From Nitrospina sp. UBA6727 (GTDB taxonomy: Bacteria; Nitrospinota; Nitrospinia; Nitrospinales; VA-1): 30,186 nucleotides of DNA. The DNA is taken from the NCBI GenBank assembly GCA_002454045.1, contig DKID01000016.1, positions 1 to 30,186 of the forward strand, given 5' to 3'. The notes beneath the pieces were generated by a model that saw nothing but the letters and a program-made list of their open reading frames with translations, did not search any database and was not told the DNA's origin. This document shows positions 22,810-30,099 of the stretch, in pieces; position 1 is the first letter of the stretch, and every line of letters begins with the position of its first letter. The translations under genes and the position numbers were made by a program.

Positions 22810-23822
22810 TACATGGAGTGGGTCATCATCGTTACTTTTCCCCAGATGATGAGGCCCACGAAAAGCAAGGTGAAGCCGATGAGAACCGCCATCGCCAGGG
22901 GCCGCTTCCGCCAGTATCGTTCCTCGTTTTGATCGACTAAGGGAACGGCGACCATGAACAGGACGATCAACGGCGGCGCGATAATTAGGAACGGCACCCA
23001 CAGGTTTTCCAAAGCGTACACCCAAGCGAACTGCCACGGTGGTTTCGTCACTTCCAAACCCAACACGGGTTTGTCTCCCAGCGGCGGCGCGATGGTGAGC
23101 GCTAGCAGGCAGATTAGCAGGAAGACTCCGGCCCCCGATCTTCGGAGATAAGCCATGTGTCGAGTGAAAGGCATGTCCTTACTTTTTGCCGTTGCTTCGG
23201 GAGGGGATGACAACTTGTGGTACTTCACGTAGAACAGATGCAAGCCCACCATCAACAAGGTGACGATCGGTAGCAAAGATATGTGCGCCATGTAAATGCG
23301 GTTCAGCAGCGGAACTCCTTGCGCGAACGCTTCGGTCAGCGGCAAGCCGAAGACCCCCATTTTTTCCGCCACCCAGAGAAAATGCGCCAGGGCTTCGTAG
23401 GCTTGCTGGTCCCACTTCACCACGGTGCCGGTGAACAGCAAGGTCATCATCAGCAACATCAAGCCGATTCCTACTAGCCAATTTATTTCGCGGGGATTTT
23501 TATAGGACGCGGTAAAAAAAACTCGGATGACGTGCAGGGTCATGGTCACGGTCAAAACTTCCGCCGCCCAGAAATGAATGCCGCGCAAGTACCAACCTAG
23601 ATAAACTTGATCGACCAGATAATGCAGGCTTTGGTTGGCGCGTTCTGGGTCGGGCACAAAAAACTGCGCCAACAAAACTCCACTGAGTAGCAGGATTGTG
23701 AAAGCCGAAAGCGCCATTCCTCCCAGAGAATATTTTATGGAGTTGGCATGTTCGGGAATGCCATACTCAAGCAGGCGCAAGCCCAAGCGGTCTTGCAAAA
23801 CTTTTGAAATTCCGTTAGCCAT
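22809..23822 (-). CDS. Cytochrome b (b6-like) with degenerate Qo motif
   Basis: A di-heme quinol-oxidising membrane protein of 337 residues with about seven to eight helices. Heme ligands are His83 and His97 in helix B and His180 and His195 in helix D. The second pair has 14 residues between, the cytochrome b6 spacing, rather than 13 as in bc1 complexes. The Qo cd-region reads GTVVKWDQQAYEA (132-144), close to the b6 pattern. The PEWY motif of the Qo site is replaced by PPWQ (261-264), followed by a short C-terminal part. ATG 23822 follows a GGGAG site in the preceding gene. No Rieske or cytochrome c gene is adjacent; its partners appear to be the three genes upstream in the same operon. Confidence 0.88.
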   Translation of the reverse strand: MANGISKVLQDRLGLRLLEYGIPEHANSIKYSLGGMALSAFTILLLSGVLLAQFFVPDPERANQSLHYLVDQVYLGWYLRGIHFWAAEVLTVTMTLHVIRVFFTASYKNPREINWLVGIGLMLLMMTLLFTGTVVKWDQQAYEALAHFLWVAEKMGVFGLPLTEAFAQGVPLLNRIYMAHISLLPIVTLLMVGLHLFYVKYHKLSSPPEATAKSKDMPFTRHMAYLRRSGAGVFLLICLLALTIAPPLGDKPVLGLEVTKPPWQFAWVYALENLWVPFLIIAPPLIVLFMVAVPLVDQNEERYWRKRPLAMAVLIGFTLLFVGLIIWGKVTMMTHSM

Positions 23823-23829
23823 AAAGCCA

Positions 23830-24276
23830 TCATTCTCCCAGTCGGAGGAATGTAAGGCCAGCAAAAACTACGCCGGCAAACAGAGTGATGCCGACCGCGA
23901 TGCCGAATCCTTTGCTCGACGATGACACCCGTTCATGGTCGGAAAGTTCAACTTGCGGTTCTTGGTGTCCCGCATGTTCGCCGCGACCTTCCGCCATTTC
24001 CATATCAACTTTCGCCGCGGACGACGCGGGCGACGCCAATTCATCTGCGGTGAACAAGTCGGTGGGGGAAAACACATCGTCAAAGTCATCGCGGAAAGAT
24101 TCCGCAAGCGGTTCATTCGCTTTGACGGAGTACATCGAGTCCATCGCCGGCGGCGTCAGTTCTTCCGCGTTCTCTTCCTTATGCTGGTGACTTTCGCTGG
24201 CGGCAAAAACTTCCGCGGCGGGACAAAATAGGAAGAGCGCCAAAAAGCTCGTCGATAAAAAACGCGCAGTGTTCAT
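23830..24276 (-). CDS. Exported acidic protein with C-terminal membrane anchor
   Basis: A 148-residue protein of no family known to me. It has an N-terminal signal peptide (cleavage near VFA-A, about residue 23-24), a strongly acidic, Ser/Ala-rich periplasmic middle (24-118) with His-containing clusters (SHQHKEE, EHAGHQEP) and one C-terminal helix (about 124-144). There is no CxxCH heme motif or Rieske box. ATG 24276 has GGAG 6 bases upstream, within the tlpA stop region. Being placed directly before cytochrome b (7 bases), it is probably a small accessory subunit of that complex; the His clusters may bind metal. Confidence 0.75.
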   Translation of the reverse strand: MNTARFLSTSFLALFLFCPAAEVFAASESHQHKEENAEELTPPAMDSMYSVKANEPLAESFRDDFDDVFSPTDLFTADELASPASSAAKVDMEMAEGRGEHAGHQEPQVELSDHERVSSSSKGFGIAVGITLFAGVVFAGLTFLRLGE

Positions 24277-24278
24277 GA

Positions 24279-24842
24279 TCAACTCCCGACCACCATCTGT
24301 GAAAAAGCTTCCAGAGTTTCTTCGTTAGCCCAGTCGCGGGGACCAATCGCTTTGTGGACGATGAGGCCTTCTCGATTGACGATGAAGGTTTCGGGAACGC
24401 CCGTGGTCTTATAAACTTTTTTCGCGGTTTCGCTTTTGGGGTCGAGCAACACCGGGAACGTCAGGTCAAATTTTTTCATGAACGGCGCAATCAAACTTTG
24501 ATCTTTATCCACGCTTATCGTCAGCATCTCGAAGCCGAAGTCTTTATACTTGCGGTACAACTTTTCCATTGAAGGCATTTCCACTTCGCAAGTTCCACAC
24601 CACGTCGCCCAAAAATTGATGAACACCACTTTGCCGCGATAGTCGGAAAGCTTCACTATTCCGCCGGCGAGCGAAGGGAGTTCAAACTGCGGCGACAAAA
24701 ACGCCTCTGCCGGATATTCGGTCTCAAAGGGTTTTAACTCCTGCTTGTTGAGCGACATCACAAACGCCGACAACAACGCCGCCACCAAAAAGGTGTAAGG
24801 GATGTAAATGCTGACGGGTTTTTTTTCGGCTGCGTTTTCCAT
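24279..24842 (-). CDS. Membrane-anchored TlpA/ResA-like thioredoxin
   Basis: A 187-residue thiol-disulfide oxidoreductase facing the periplasm. One N-terminal helix (about 12-30) anchors a thioredoxin domain with the active site WCGTC (Cys82, Cys85) in FINFWATWCGTCEVEMPS, and a cis-Pro segment TTGVPETFIV. Such proteins reduce Cys pairs for heme attachment or metal-site assembly. Its place between a Cys-rich PCYCGC-like protein and a cytochrome b subunit suggests that it keeps those cysteines reduced. ATG 24842 is the likely start; a TTG at 24854 is possible. Confidence 0.9.
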   Translation of the reverse strand: MENAAEKKPVSIYIPYTFLVAALLSAFVMSLNKQELKPFETEYPAEAFLSPQFELPSLAGGIVKLSDYRGKVVFINFWATWCGTCEVEMPSMEKLYRKYKDFGFEMLTISVDKDQSLIAPFMKKFDLTFPVLLDPKSETAKKVYKTTGVPETFIVNREGLIVHKAIGPRDWANEETLEAFSQMVVGS

Positions 24843-24850
24843 AATTATTT

Positions 24851-25306
24851 TCAAGCCCTTCGATACGGCCGATAAAACTTTTTGTCCACCGCGATTACAA
24901 TCTCGTCTAAAGTTTTTCCCTGGTTGTACAACTCATACGCGTAAAAAACTTCTCCCAGGCAAATGTCGCATTTGGAGCCGTGCCTGCTAGTGTAGCAGGT
25001 CAACAGGGTTTTATGCTGGTGATTCTTTTTGCAGTAGCAGTAACAAAATAGACTGTCGATTACCTTCGGAATCTCGGCGGCAATTCGATATGCCCGCGCA
25101 ACTCTCCCTACAAAAATTTCGTCGGACATAACGGGGCGGGTTTCAATCAAGAATCCGGTCGCCGGTGCCACGGGCTGAACTTGTACCTGCGGCTTGACCG
25201 CGACATAAACGCCCGCCACAATCACGCCGACCAAAATACCCAACGCGATGGATGAAAGTCGCTTTCTACCTATCGATGATTTCCTTCTGGATTTTTTCTT
25301 GCGCAT
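24851..25306 (-). CDS. Membrane-anchored PCYCGC-like cysteine-rich protein
   Basis: A 151-residue protein with a basic N-terminus, one helix (about 17-37) and a C-terminal Cys domain: CYCYC (Cys88, 90, 92), His96, His98, Cys104, CDIC (Cys113, 116), followed by an amphipathic segment ending VDKKFYRPYRR. The layout resembles PCYCGC-motif proteins known from Bacilli, with the motif changed to CYCYC. Function of that family is unclear; metal or heme handling is plausible. ATG 25306 has GGGAA about 5 bases upstream; longer starts run into an unlikely N-terminus. The stop overlaps the tlpA region, so this is the first gene of the redox cluster. Confidence 0.8.
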   Translation of the reverse strand: MRKKKSRRKSSIGRKRLSSIALGILVGVIVAGVYVAVKPQVQVQPVAPATGFLIETRPVMSDEIFVGRVARAYRIAAEIPKVIDSLFCYCYCKKNHQHKTLLTCYTSRHGSKCDICLGEVFYAYELYNQGKTLDEIVIAVDKKFYRPYRRA

Positions 25307-25384
25307 GGTTCCCGAAAAATGGAGACGCGTTTTCGATGGTGTAGTCAGCCGCAATTATATGGAACGCACCGCCGCGATTCAACT

Positions 25385-25446
25385 CAATTCCCGCCGCGTC
25401 GCCGTCGTCACCGTGGCGTCACCGTCGCGTCGTCGTCACCGTCGTG
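25385..25446. repeat. GTC/ACC simple sequence overlapping the bpt 3' end
   Basis: Imperfect CGTCGTCACC units span the bpt stop and the gap before the PCYCGC-like gene. The last 11 codons of bpt come from this sequence. Confidence 0.5.
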
Positions 25447-26223
25447 AAGTTCCGCATAGGACGCGGCTTGGATGAGATGGTCGGAGTTCTTCCACTGCAA
25501 CTTGTCATGGGGAATGAGGAAGTCGCCGGCGGCGTTTCGGAAGGGATGCCATTCTCCGTCCAGATAAACTTCGTTGGGTCTGAATCTTGCTTTGTAAGCC
25601 AGGGAAGAATTTTCCGCGATGTAATAACCGAGGTAAAAATATTTAATCCGATGCCGCAACGCGTACTCCATTTGCTTCAACACGCTGAAAGTTCCCACGC
25701 TCATTTTGTTGTCGGCAACTTGATAGAAAGTGTAGACGGCGGAAAAAGACTGGAACGTTTTGTCCGCCAACGCGACGCCGAGAAGTTTCCCGTCGAGATA
25801 ATATTCAAACTCAATTCCGAACGGCGTGTTGATGTAAAACGACAGCCGGAAGTTTTGCTTGTCTTCCACGTCGTCCTGCAACGGAAAAAATCTTTCCTTG
25901 TGAGCAAGGTAAAGTTGAAACTTCTCCTCCGTGTATCGGGGTTCATCGACCCTGACCTCGACATCTTTGCAGGAACTCAAAGCCCGTTTTTGATTCCGAG
26001 TTGGTTTGAATTCATCAGTCCGCACACGGATGGGAACGCATTGATAACAGTCTTGACAACGGGGACGAAAAAAATAATCCCCGAAATGGCGCATACCGTG
26101 AGCCAGTAAATATTCAAACTCCACTTCGGAAACATCCTCCAGCAGATACTCTTCAAACAGAGATTTGCGGTCGGTAAAATACCCGCATTGAAATGATCTG
26201 GAGTCGATAAAATGGGCTAGCAT
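25408..26223 (-). CDS. bpt: Aspartate/glutamate leucyltransferase Bpt
   Basis: N-end-rule enzyme that transfers Leu from Leu-tRNA to proteins with N-terminal Asp or Glu, marking them for ClpS/ClpAP. The 271-residue protein has the N-terminal Cys13 (FQCGYF) and Cys56, Cys59 and Cys62 (RPRCQDCYQC), the arginyltransferase Cys set, then the GNAT-like C-terminal domain with SAVYTFYQ and KARFRPNE. The tail (DGDDDATVTPR) is low-complexity and arises from the simple sequence at 25385-25446. ATG 26223 has AAGGTG just upstream; GTG 26229 lies inside that site. Confidence 0.92.
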   Translation of the reverse strand: MLAHFIDSRSFQCGYFTDRKSLFEEYLLEDVSEVEFEYLLAHGMRHFGDYFFRPRCQDCYQCVPIRVRTDEFKPTRNQKRALSSCKDVEVRVDEPRYTEEKFQLYLAHKERFFPLQDDVEDKQNFRLSFYINTPFGIEFEYYLDGKLLGVALADKTFQSFSAVYTFYQVADNKMSVGTFSVLKQMEYALRHRIKYFYLGYYIAENSSLAYKARFRPNEVYLDGEWHPFRNAAGDFLIPHDKLQWKNSDHLIQAASYAELHDGDDDATVTPR

Positions 26224-26283
26224 GTTCACCTTCTCTCGTCAGGCGGAGAGCCATCTTGAAAACTGCGCGTCGGTAATTTCAGC

Positions 26284-26313
26284 ATTGTATATCATCTTTC
26301 ACCAAGATGACAA
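26284..26313 (-). promoter_or_regulatory. bpt promoter with palindrome in the spacer
   Basis: On the minus strand TTGTCA (26308-26313) and TACAAT (26284-26289) are 18 bases apart. A perfect inverted repeat CATCTT-TCACC-AAGATG (26293-26309) fills the spacer, as expected of a repressor operator. The transcript would start about 50 bases before the bpt ATG. Confidence 0.45.
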
Positions 26314-26513
26314 CGAAGGATGAAAACTTGCCGCCGTCGCCGTCATCGTCACCGCCGCCGTCACCACGCTGCGTTTATTTCGCCGCCGATGTTGTGCGGT
26401 TTGAAATTGCGCAGGTTTTGTGATTAACTTCGCGCGCGTGAGTTGCGACCCGACCAACGCTGAAACTTTCACGAACGCGAAGGCACTCCTTTCGCTTGCG
26501 GAGATAAACCGGC
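26314..26513. other. Rest of the gap between bpt and the glycosyltransferase
   Basis: Apart from simple sequence of the GCCGTCGCCGTCATCGTCACC kind (26327-26371), a weak plus-strand promoter (TTGAAA near 26400, TTAACT 17 bases later) and a small imperfect hairpin (GCGAAGG..CCTTTCGC, near 26477-26495) I see nothing in it. Confidence 0.35.
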
Positions 26514-27191
26514 TTGAAGGTATCGATCATCGTCCCCACCCTTAACGAAGAGTTGATTCTGGAAAATACTCTGACGCAAATGCAACGGCTTTCTCCCCAC
26601 GAGTTAATCATCAGCGACGGAGGAAGTAGCGACGACACCCGCAACATCGCCGGCAAGTTCAGTCACCAAGTCATCACCGGTTGCGCGGGACGCGCCGTGC
26701 AAATGAACGCCGGCGCCGACGAAGCCACGGGCGACGTCTTACTTTTTTTACACGCCGACAGTCGGATCGAACCGGAAGGCTATCGGAAAATTATTGAGTG
26801 CATGGCAAATCCGCAATGGGTCGGCGGCGCCTTCACGTTGCGCATAGAATCCGGCAGACAGTCGCTCAAACTAATCGCGTTGCTGGCGAACATCCGCGCA
26901 AAATATTTTGGTCTCGCCTACGGCGACCAAGGATTCTTCGTCCGCAAAAAAATTTTCCGCGACCTGAACGGATTCTCTCCCCTTCCCATTTGCGAGGACC
27001 TCGACTTCTACCGTCGCCTGAAAAAAAAAGGCGGCGTCATTCTTTTGAAGGAAGAGGCGCACACTTCGCCGCGACGCTGGCTTCGTGAAGGAATATTTTT
27101 CACCACCGCGCGGAATTTTCTTATCGCGGTTTTGTTCGGGCTGGGATTCCCGCCGCGCATCTTGACCAAATGGTACCTCGCCATTCGCTAG
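26514..27191 (+). CDS. Family 2 glycosyltransferase (TIGR04283-like)
   Basis: A 225-residue GT-A enzyme that moves a sugar from a nucleotide donor. Motifs: SIIVPTLNEE (4-13), the donor-binding DGGSSDD (35-41), the metal-binding HADS (80-83, in place of DxD), the acceptor-side YGDQGFFVRKK (136-146) and CEDLDFYRRL (160-169). The pattern resembles TIGR04283 transferases, some annotated in arsenosugar pathways; no arsenic gene is near, so I do not assign that. A short hydrophobic C-terminus suggests membrane contact. Start is TTG 26514 with GGAG 10 bases upstream. Confidence 0.85.
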   Translation: MKVSIIVPTLNEELILENTLTQMQRLSPHELIISDGGSSDDTRNIAGKFSHQVITGCAGRAVQMNAGADEATGDVLLFLHADSRIEPEGYRKIIECMANPQWVGGAFTLRIESGRQSLKLIALLANIRAKYFGLAYGDQGFFVRKKIFRDLNGFSPLPICEDLDFYRRLKKKGGVILLKEEAHTSPRRWLREGIFFTTARNFLIAVLFGLGFPPRILTKWYLAIR

Positions 27192-27210
27192 ACGGTTTCG
27201 GCGGCGGCGG

Positions 27211-27339
27211 CTAAATAACTTCGGTGAATACTAGAATCAACCAAATTACCAGGACGACATTGAAGATTACTCCAACATGAAAAAACACGTTGAAGAATCG
27301 GCTGTAGGTGAACTTGTAATTTTGTTTCGTGTCGCTCAC
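27211..27339 (-). CDS. Small single-span membrane protein, 42 residues
   Basis: A short frame starting at GTG 27339, 2 bases after the stop of the leucine-rich-repeat gene, and ending at TAG 27211. The product starts MSDTKQNYKFTYSRFFN and continues with one long hydrophobic helix (about 17-38, VFFHVGVIFNVVLVIWLILV) and ends FTEVI. The clean charged-then-hydrophobic layout and the 2-base spacing support translation coupled to the upstream gene. There is no good ribosome site of its own. Family unknown; too short for a function to be inferred. Confidence 0.55.
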   Translation of the reverse strand: MSDTKQNYKFTYSRFFNVFFHVGVIFNVVLVIWLILVFTEVI

Positions 27340-27341
27340 GG

Positions 27342-28154
27342 TTAGTCCATCACCAAAGTGGTTAAACGTTGCGCCAGTTTTGACCCGCGGATGATCTTGC
27401 GCACGGGACGTTCTATCAAGTTTAGACTCATATAGAGTCGTTCCAAATTTGCCAAAGTTTGCGACGCCGCGATGGCTTTCCCGCCTTCGTCCCGAATCTC
27501 ATTGCGCCAGATGCTGAGAACATTCAAGTTCCGCAGGCTTGCAGATTTCGCCAGCGCGACGGCCCCCGCATCCCCCATTTTGTTGGAGCATAAATACAAT
27601 TTTTGCAGACCGGTCAGTTGCGGACTTTCCGCAATCGCCATGGTTCCAGCATCGCCGACCTCGGCGCTATCAAGATGGAGCGCCCGCAAGCGAGGCAGTT
27701 GTTGCGAATGGGACACCGCCCGCGCGCCTTCTGGCCCAATGGGATTCGAGTCGAGGAACAGCGTTTCCAAGTTTTGCAGGTTGGGCGAATTGGCCAGCGC
27801 TTCGGCGCCACGCGGCCCAATGTTGTTGGCTTCCAGCATCAGACATTTTAGATTTTTCAACAACTCGGCGTTCGCCAAAATTTTTGCTGCTTCGTCGTCG
27901 ATGATATTGTGGTTGAGGTAAAGCGAAGTGAGCCTTGTAAAACTTTTGACCGCGGCGAGAATTTCTATCGCCTCGCCGCAAAGTTGATTCTGACTGAGGA
28001 AAAGTTGTTCCACCGACGACAAGTCTTTGGCGTCGTGAAGCAGACTCATTTCTTCCGCCCCGATATTTTTATCCTCCAAGTCCAAAAGTTTTTTATCCGC
28101 GGACAAACTCGCCAGGATGGTTCGATTGGACTTTATTTTTACGACCTCTTGCAA
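27342..28154 (-). CDS. Leucine-rich repeat protein (RNase-inhibitor type)
   Basis: A 270-residue solenoid protein. About eight repeats of roughly 24-28 residues, with the pattern LxxLxLxxNxIGxxGAxALAxSxxL, run from residue 40 to 250; this is the LRR-RI class. There is no signal peptide or catalytic domain, so it is probably a cytosolic protein-binding scaffold. I prefer the TTG at 28154, which has AGGAG 10 bases upstream; a TTG at 28235 would add 27 Ser/Arg-rich residues of unlikely character. Such repeats occur in isolated LRR proteins of environmental bacteria; target unknown. The 42-residue membrane protein follows immediately. Confidence 0.8.
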   Translation of the reverse strand: MQEVVKIKSNRTILASLSADKKLLDLEDKNIGAEEMSLLHDAKDLSSVEQLFLSQNQLCGEAIEILAAVKSFTRLTSLYLNHNIIDDEAAKILANAELLKNLKCLMLEANNIGPRGAEALANSPNLQNLETLFLDSNPIGPEGARAVSHSQQLPRLRALHLDSAEVGDAGTMAIAESPQLTGLQKLYLCSNKMGDAGAVALAKSASLRNLNVLSIWRNEIRDEGGKAIAASQTLANLERLYMSLNLIERPVRKIIRGSKLAQRLTTLVMD

Positions 28155-28255
28155 CGGAGAATGGCTCCTATAAACTGAACGATGACTGCGCGCCGAAGTT
28201 TCGCGTACTCTAAAGGAACACGTTGAAAAAATCAAACGCCCGCGCGGTTTTCATT

Positions 28256-28360
28256 TATAATGTCGTGGCGTGCTCCCTCCTCGTCGTCACGCCGTGAAAG
28301 CAGGACGGGGACGGCGAAGAGACGGTGCAACAAAAAAGTGCAACGAAAGAGAGTGACGAA
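28256..28360 (+). promoter_or_regulatory. ald promoter and leader candidate
   Basis: TATAAT (28256-28261) without a convincing -35 would start a leader of about 95 bases. The leader contains a GGGGACGGCGAAGAGACGG stretch (28305-28323) and a short direct repeat GTGCAAC (28324-28330, 28337-28343). I find no riboswitch shape. Confidence 0.35.
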
Positions 28361-29470
28361 ATGATCGTCGGAGTTCCCAAAGAAATTAAAGCCGATGAGT
28401 ATCGGGTGTCGATGACGCCCGCCGGTGTCCGCGAACTGGTTACCCGTGGCCACAAAGTTTTGCTGGAAGATTCCGCCGGCGCAGGTAGCGGTCTCACCAA
28501 TCAAAATTATTTGGAACAGGGAGCCGCAATTGTTTCTCGCCAAGAAATATTTGCCGCGGCGGAAATGATCGTGAAAGTCAAGGAACCGCAGCCGCAAGAA
28601 TACGGCTTGTTCCGCGAAGGACAAATTCTTTACACCTATCTCCATCTAGCCCCGTCTCCCGAATTGGCGCAGGCTTTGCTCGATCAAAATGTCGTGGGCA
28701 TCGCTTACGAAACCGTGCAATGCGCAGACCGCTCCCTGCCTCTTCTTATCCCGATGAGCGAGGTGGCGGGACGGATGGCCGTGCACGAAGGCGCGAAATA
28801 TTTGGAACGGGAAAACGGCGGCCGCGGCATTCTTCTCGGCGGCGTGCCCGGCGTCGACCCCGGCCACGTGGTGATCATCGGCGGCGGTATCGTCGGCGCC
28901 AACGCCGCAAAAATGGCGATCGGCACCGGCGCACAAGTTACTTTGCTCGACATCAACTTGCCGCGCCTTCGCCATCTCGACGACATTCACGGCAGCCAAC
29001 TCAAAACTCTAATGTCGAACCAATTCAATTTATTGGAATCGCTGCGCACCGCAGACTTGGTCATCGGCGCCGTGCTCATCCCCGGCGCAAAGGCTCCGCG
29101 CCTCATCACCCGCGCCATGCTGAGCCAGATGCAGAAAGGTGCCGTCGTGATTGATGTCGGAATTGACCAAGGCGGCGTCTTCGAAACTTCGCACCCGACG
29201 ACGCATAGCGATCCCATTTTCGAAGTTGACGGAGTGATTCATTATTGCGTAGCCAACATGCCGGGAGCGTTGGCGCGAACGTCAACCTTCGCCCTGACCA
29301 ACGCCACCCTCCCCTACGCCCTGACGCTCGCCGAAAAAGGTTATCGGAAAGCGTTGCGGGAAGACCCGGCGTTGCGCGCTGGACTCAACGTTTGCCTCGG
29401 GACGGTGACCCACGCGGAAGTCGCCAAAGCGCTGGGCAAAAAATTCACCGACGCCGAAAAGTTTTGCTGA
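28361..29470 (+). CDS. ald: Alanine dehydrogenase
   Basis: NAD-dependent interconversion of L-alanine and pyruvate plus ammonia. The 369-residue protein matches the family length. Visible are Arg15 (ADEYRV), Lys74 (VKVKEP), His95 (YTYLHLA), the NAD-binding GGGIVGANAA (174-183) and the C-terminal IDVGIDQGG and HYCVANMPGALARTST motifs. ATG 28361 is the family start (MIVGVPKEIK); the frame extends to 28325 without a better site. It is read divergently from the LRR gene. Confidence 0.96.
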   Translation: MIVGVPKEIKADEYRVSMTPAGVRELVTRGHKVLLEDSAGAGSGLTNQNYLEQGAAIVSRQEIFAAAEMIVKVKEPQPQEYGLFREGQILYTYLHLAPSPELAQALLDQNVVGIAYETVQCADRSLPLLIPMSEVAGRMAVHEGAKYLERENGGRGILLGGVPGVDPGHVVIIGGGIVGANAAKMAIGTGAQVTLLDINLPRLRHLDDIHGSQLKTLMSNQFNLLESLRTADLVIGAVLIPGAKAPRLITRAMLSQMQKGAVVIDVGIDQGGVFETSHPTTHSDPIFEVDGVIHYCVANMPGALARTSTFALTNATLPYALTLAEKGYRKALREDPALRAGLNVCLGTVTHAEVAKALGKKFTDAEKFC

Positions 29471-29514
29471 ATTATAAATTGCCGTCCCCGCGATACTTCA
29501 TTCAAAAATAAATA

Positions 29515-29540
29515 TGAACTTCCAAAAAGTTTTTTATAAG
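29515..29540 (+). terminator. Weak terminator candidate after ald
   Basis: AACTT and AAGTT flank a loop of CCAAA, followed by a run of six T (about 29518-29536). The stem has only five AT-rich pairs, so confidence is low. Confidence 0.3.
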
Positions 29541-29583
29541 ATGCGCGGCGGGTGCAGATTTAAATCGTGAAGAGAAAATTGCA

Positions 29584-30099
29584 ATGAGCGAGAGACGCAG
29601 CAGAGATTTTCATTTCAATGTCAACGTGCGCGTGGACGGCGGTTCAAAATCCGCGATGGCGAACAACGAAGACTCGTTCCTCCGCGCCATGAAAATTCAG
29701 GAACGCAAACGGGAAAAGAAAGAGTCAGAAAAACTGGCGGACGAAAAAAATATCGCAACGTCGCCGCCGAGCGAAAACGAAACTCCGGCCGTTCGGGAAG
29801 AAGCCACGCCGTCCGCTGAAAGTCACGGCGAGTCCGCGCCGTCTGCTGACGGTCACGGCGAACCCGCGCCAACCGAATCGGCGGCGGGAGCAGTCCACGT
29901 CCCGCCCGCGACATCTGCCGAATCTCCTCCCGCCGCTGCCGAACCCGCGAGCGGCGGCGCGGCGACTCCGCCGTCGTCATCGGCGTCATCATCTCCGTCA
30001 CCGTCGCCGCAAAAAGATTTCACCGCCGAGGAAAAAGCCGCCATGTTGAAACGGGCGAAGGCTCACGCCACGGAAGTCCAGGCGCGAAAAAATAAATAG
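29584..30099 (+). CDS. Low-complexity, probably disordered protein
   Basis: A 171-residue protein of unknown function. The N-terminus (1-30) is mixed and polar; residues 34-57 form a charged Lys/Glu helix; residues 60-140 are rich in Pro, Ala, Ser, Glu; the C-terminus (142-171) is a basic helix ending in KAHATEVQARKNK. Within the middle lies a tandem unit PSAESHGESA/PSADGHGEPA (76-95), encoded by two 30-base repeats (29809-29868). There is no signal peptide. The start ATG 29584 is preceded by GAAGAG at a distance of about 12. Whether it is a structural, nucleoid or ribosome-associated protein cannot be told. Confidence 0.6.
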   Translation: MSERRSRDFHFNVNVRVDGGSKSAMANNEDSFLRAMKIQERKREKKESEKLADEKNIATSPPSENETPAVREEATPSAESHGESAPSADGHGEPAPTESAAGAVHVPPATSAESPPAAAEPASGGAATPPSSSASSSPSPSPQKDFTAEEKAAMLKRAKAHATEVQARKNK

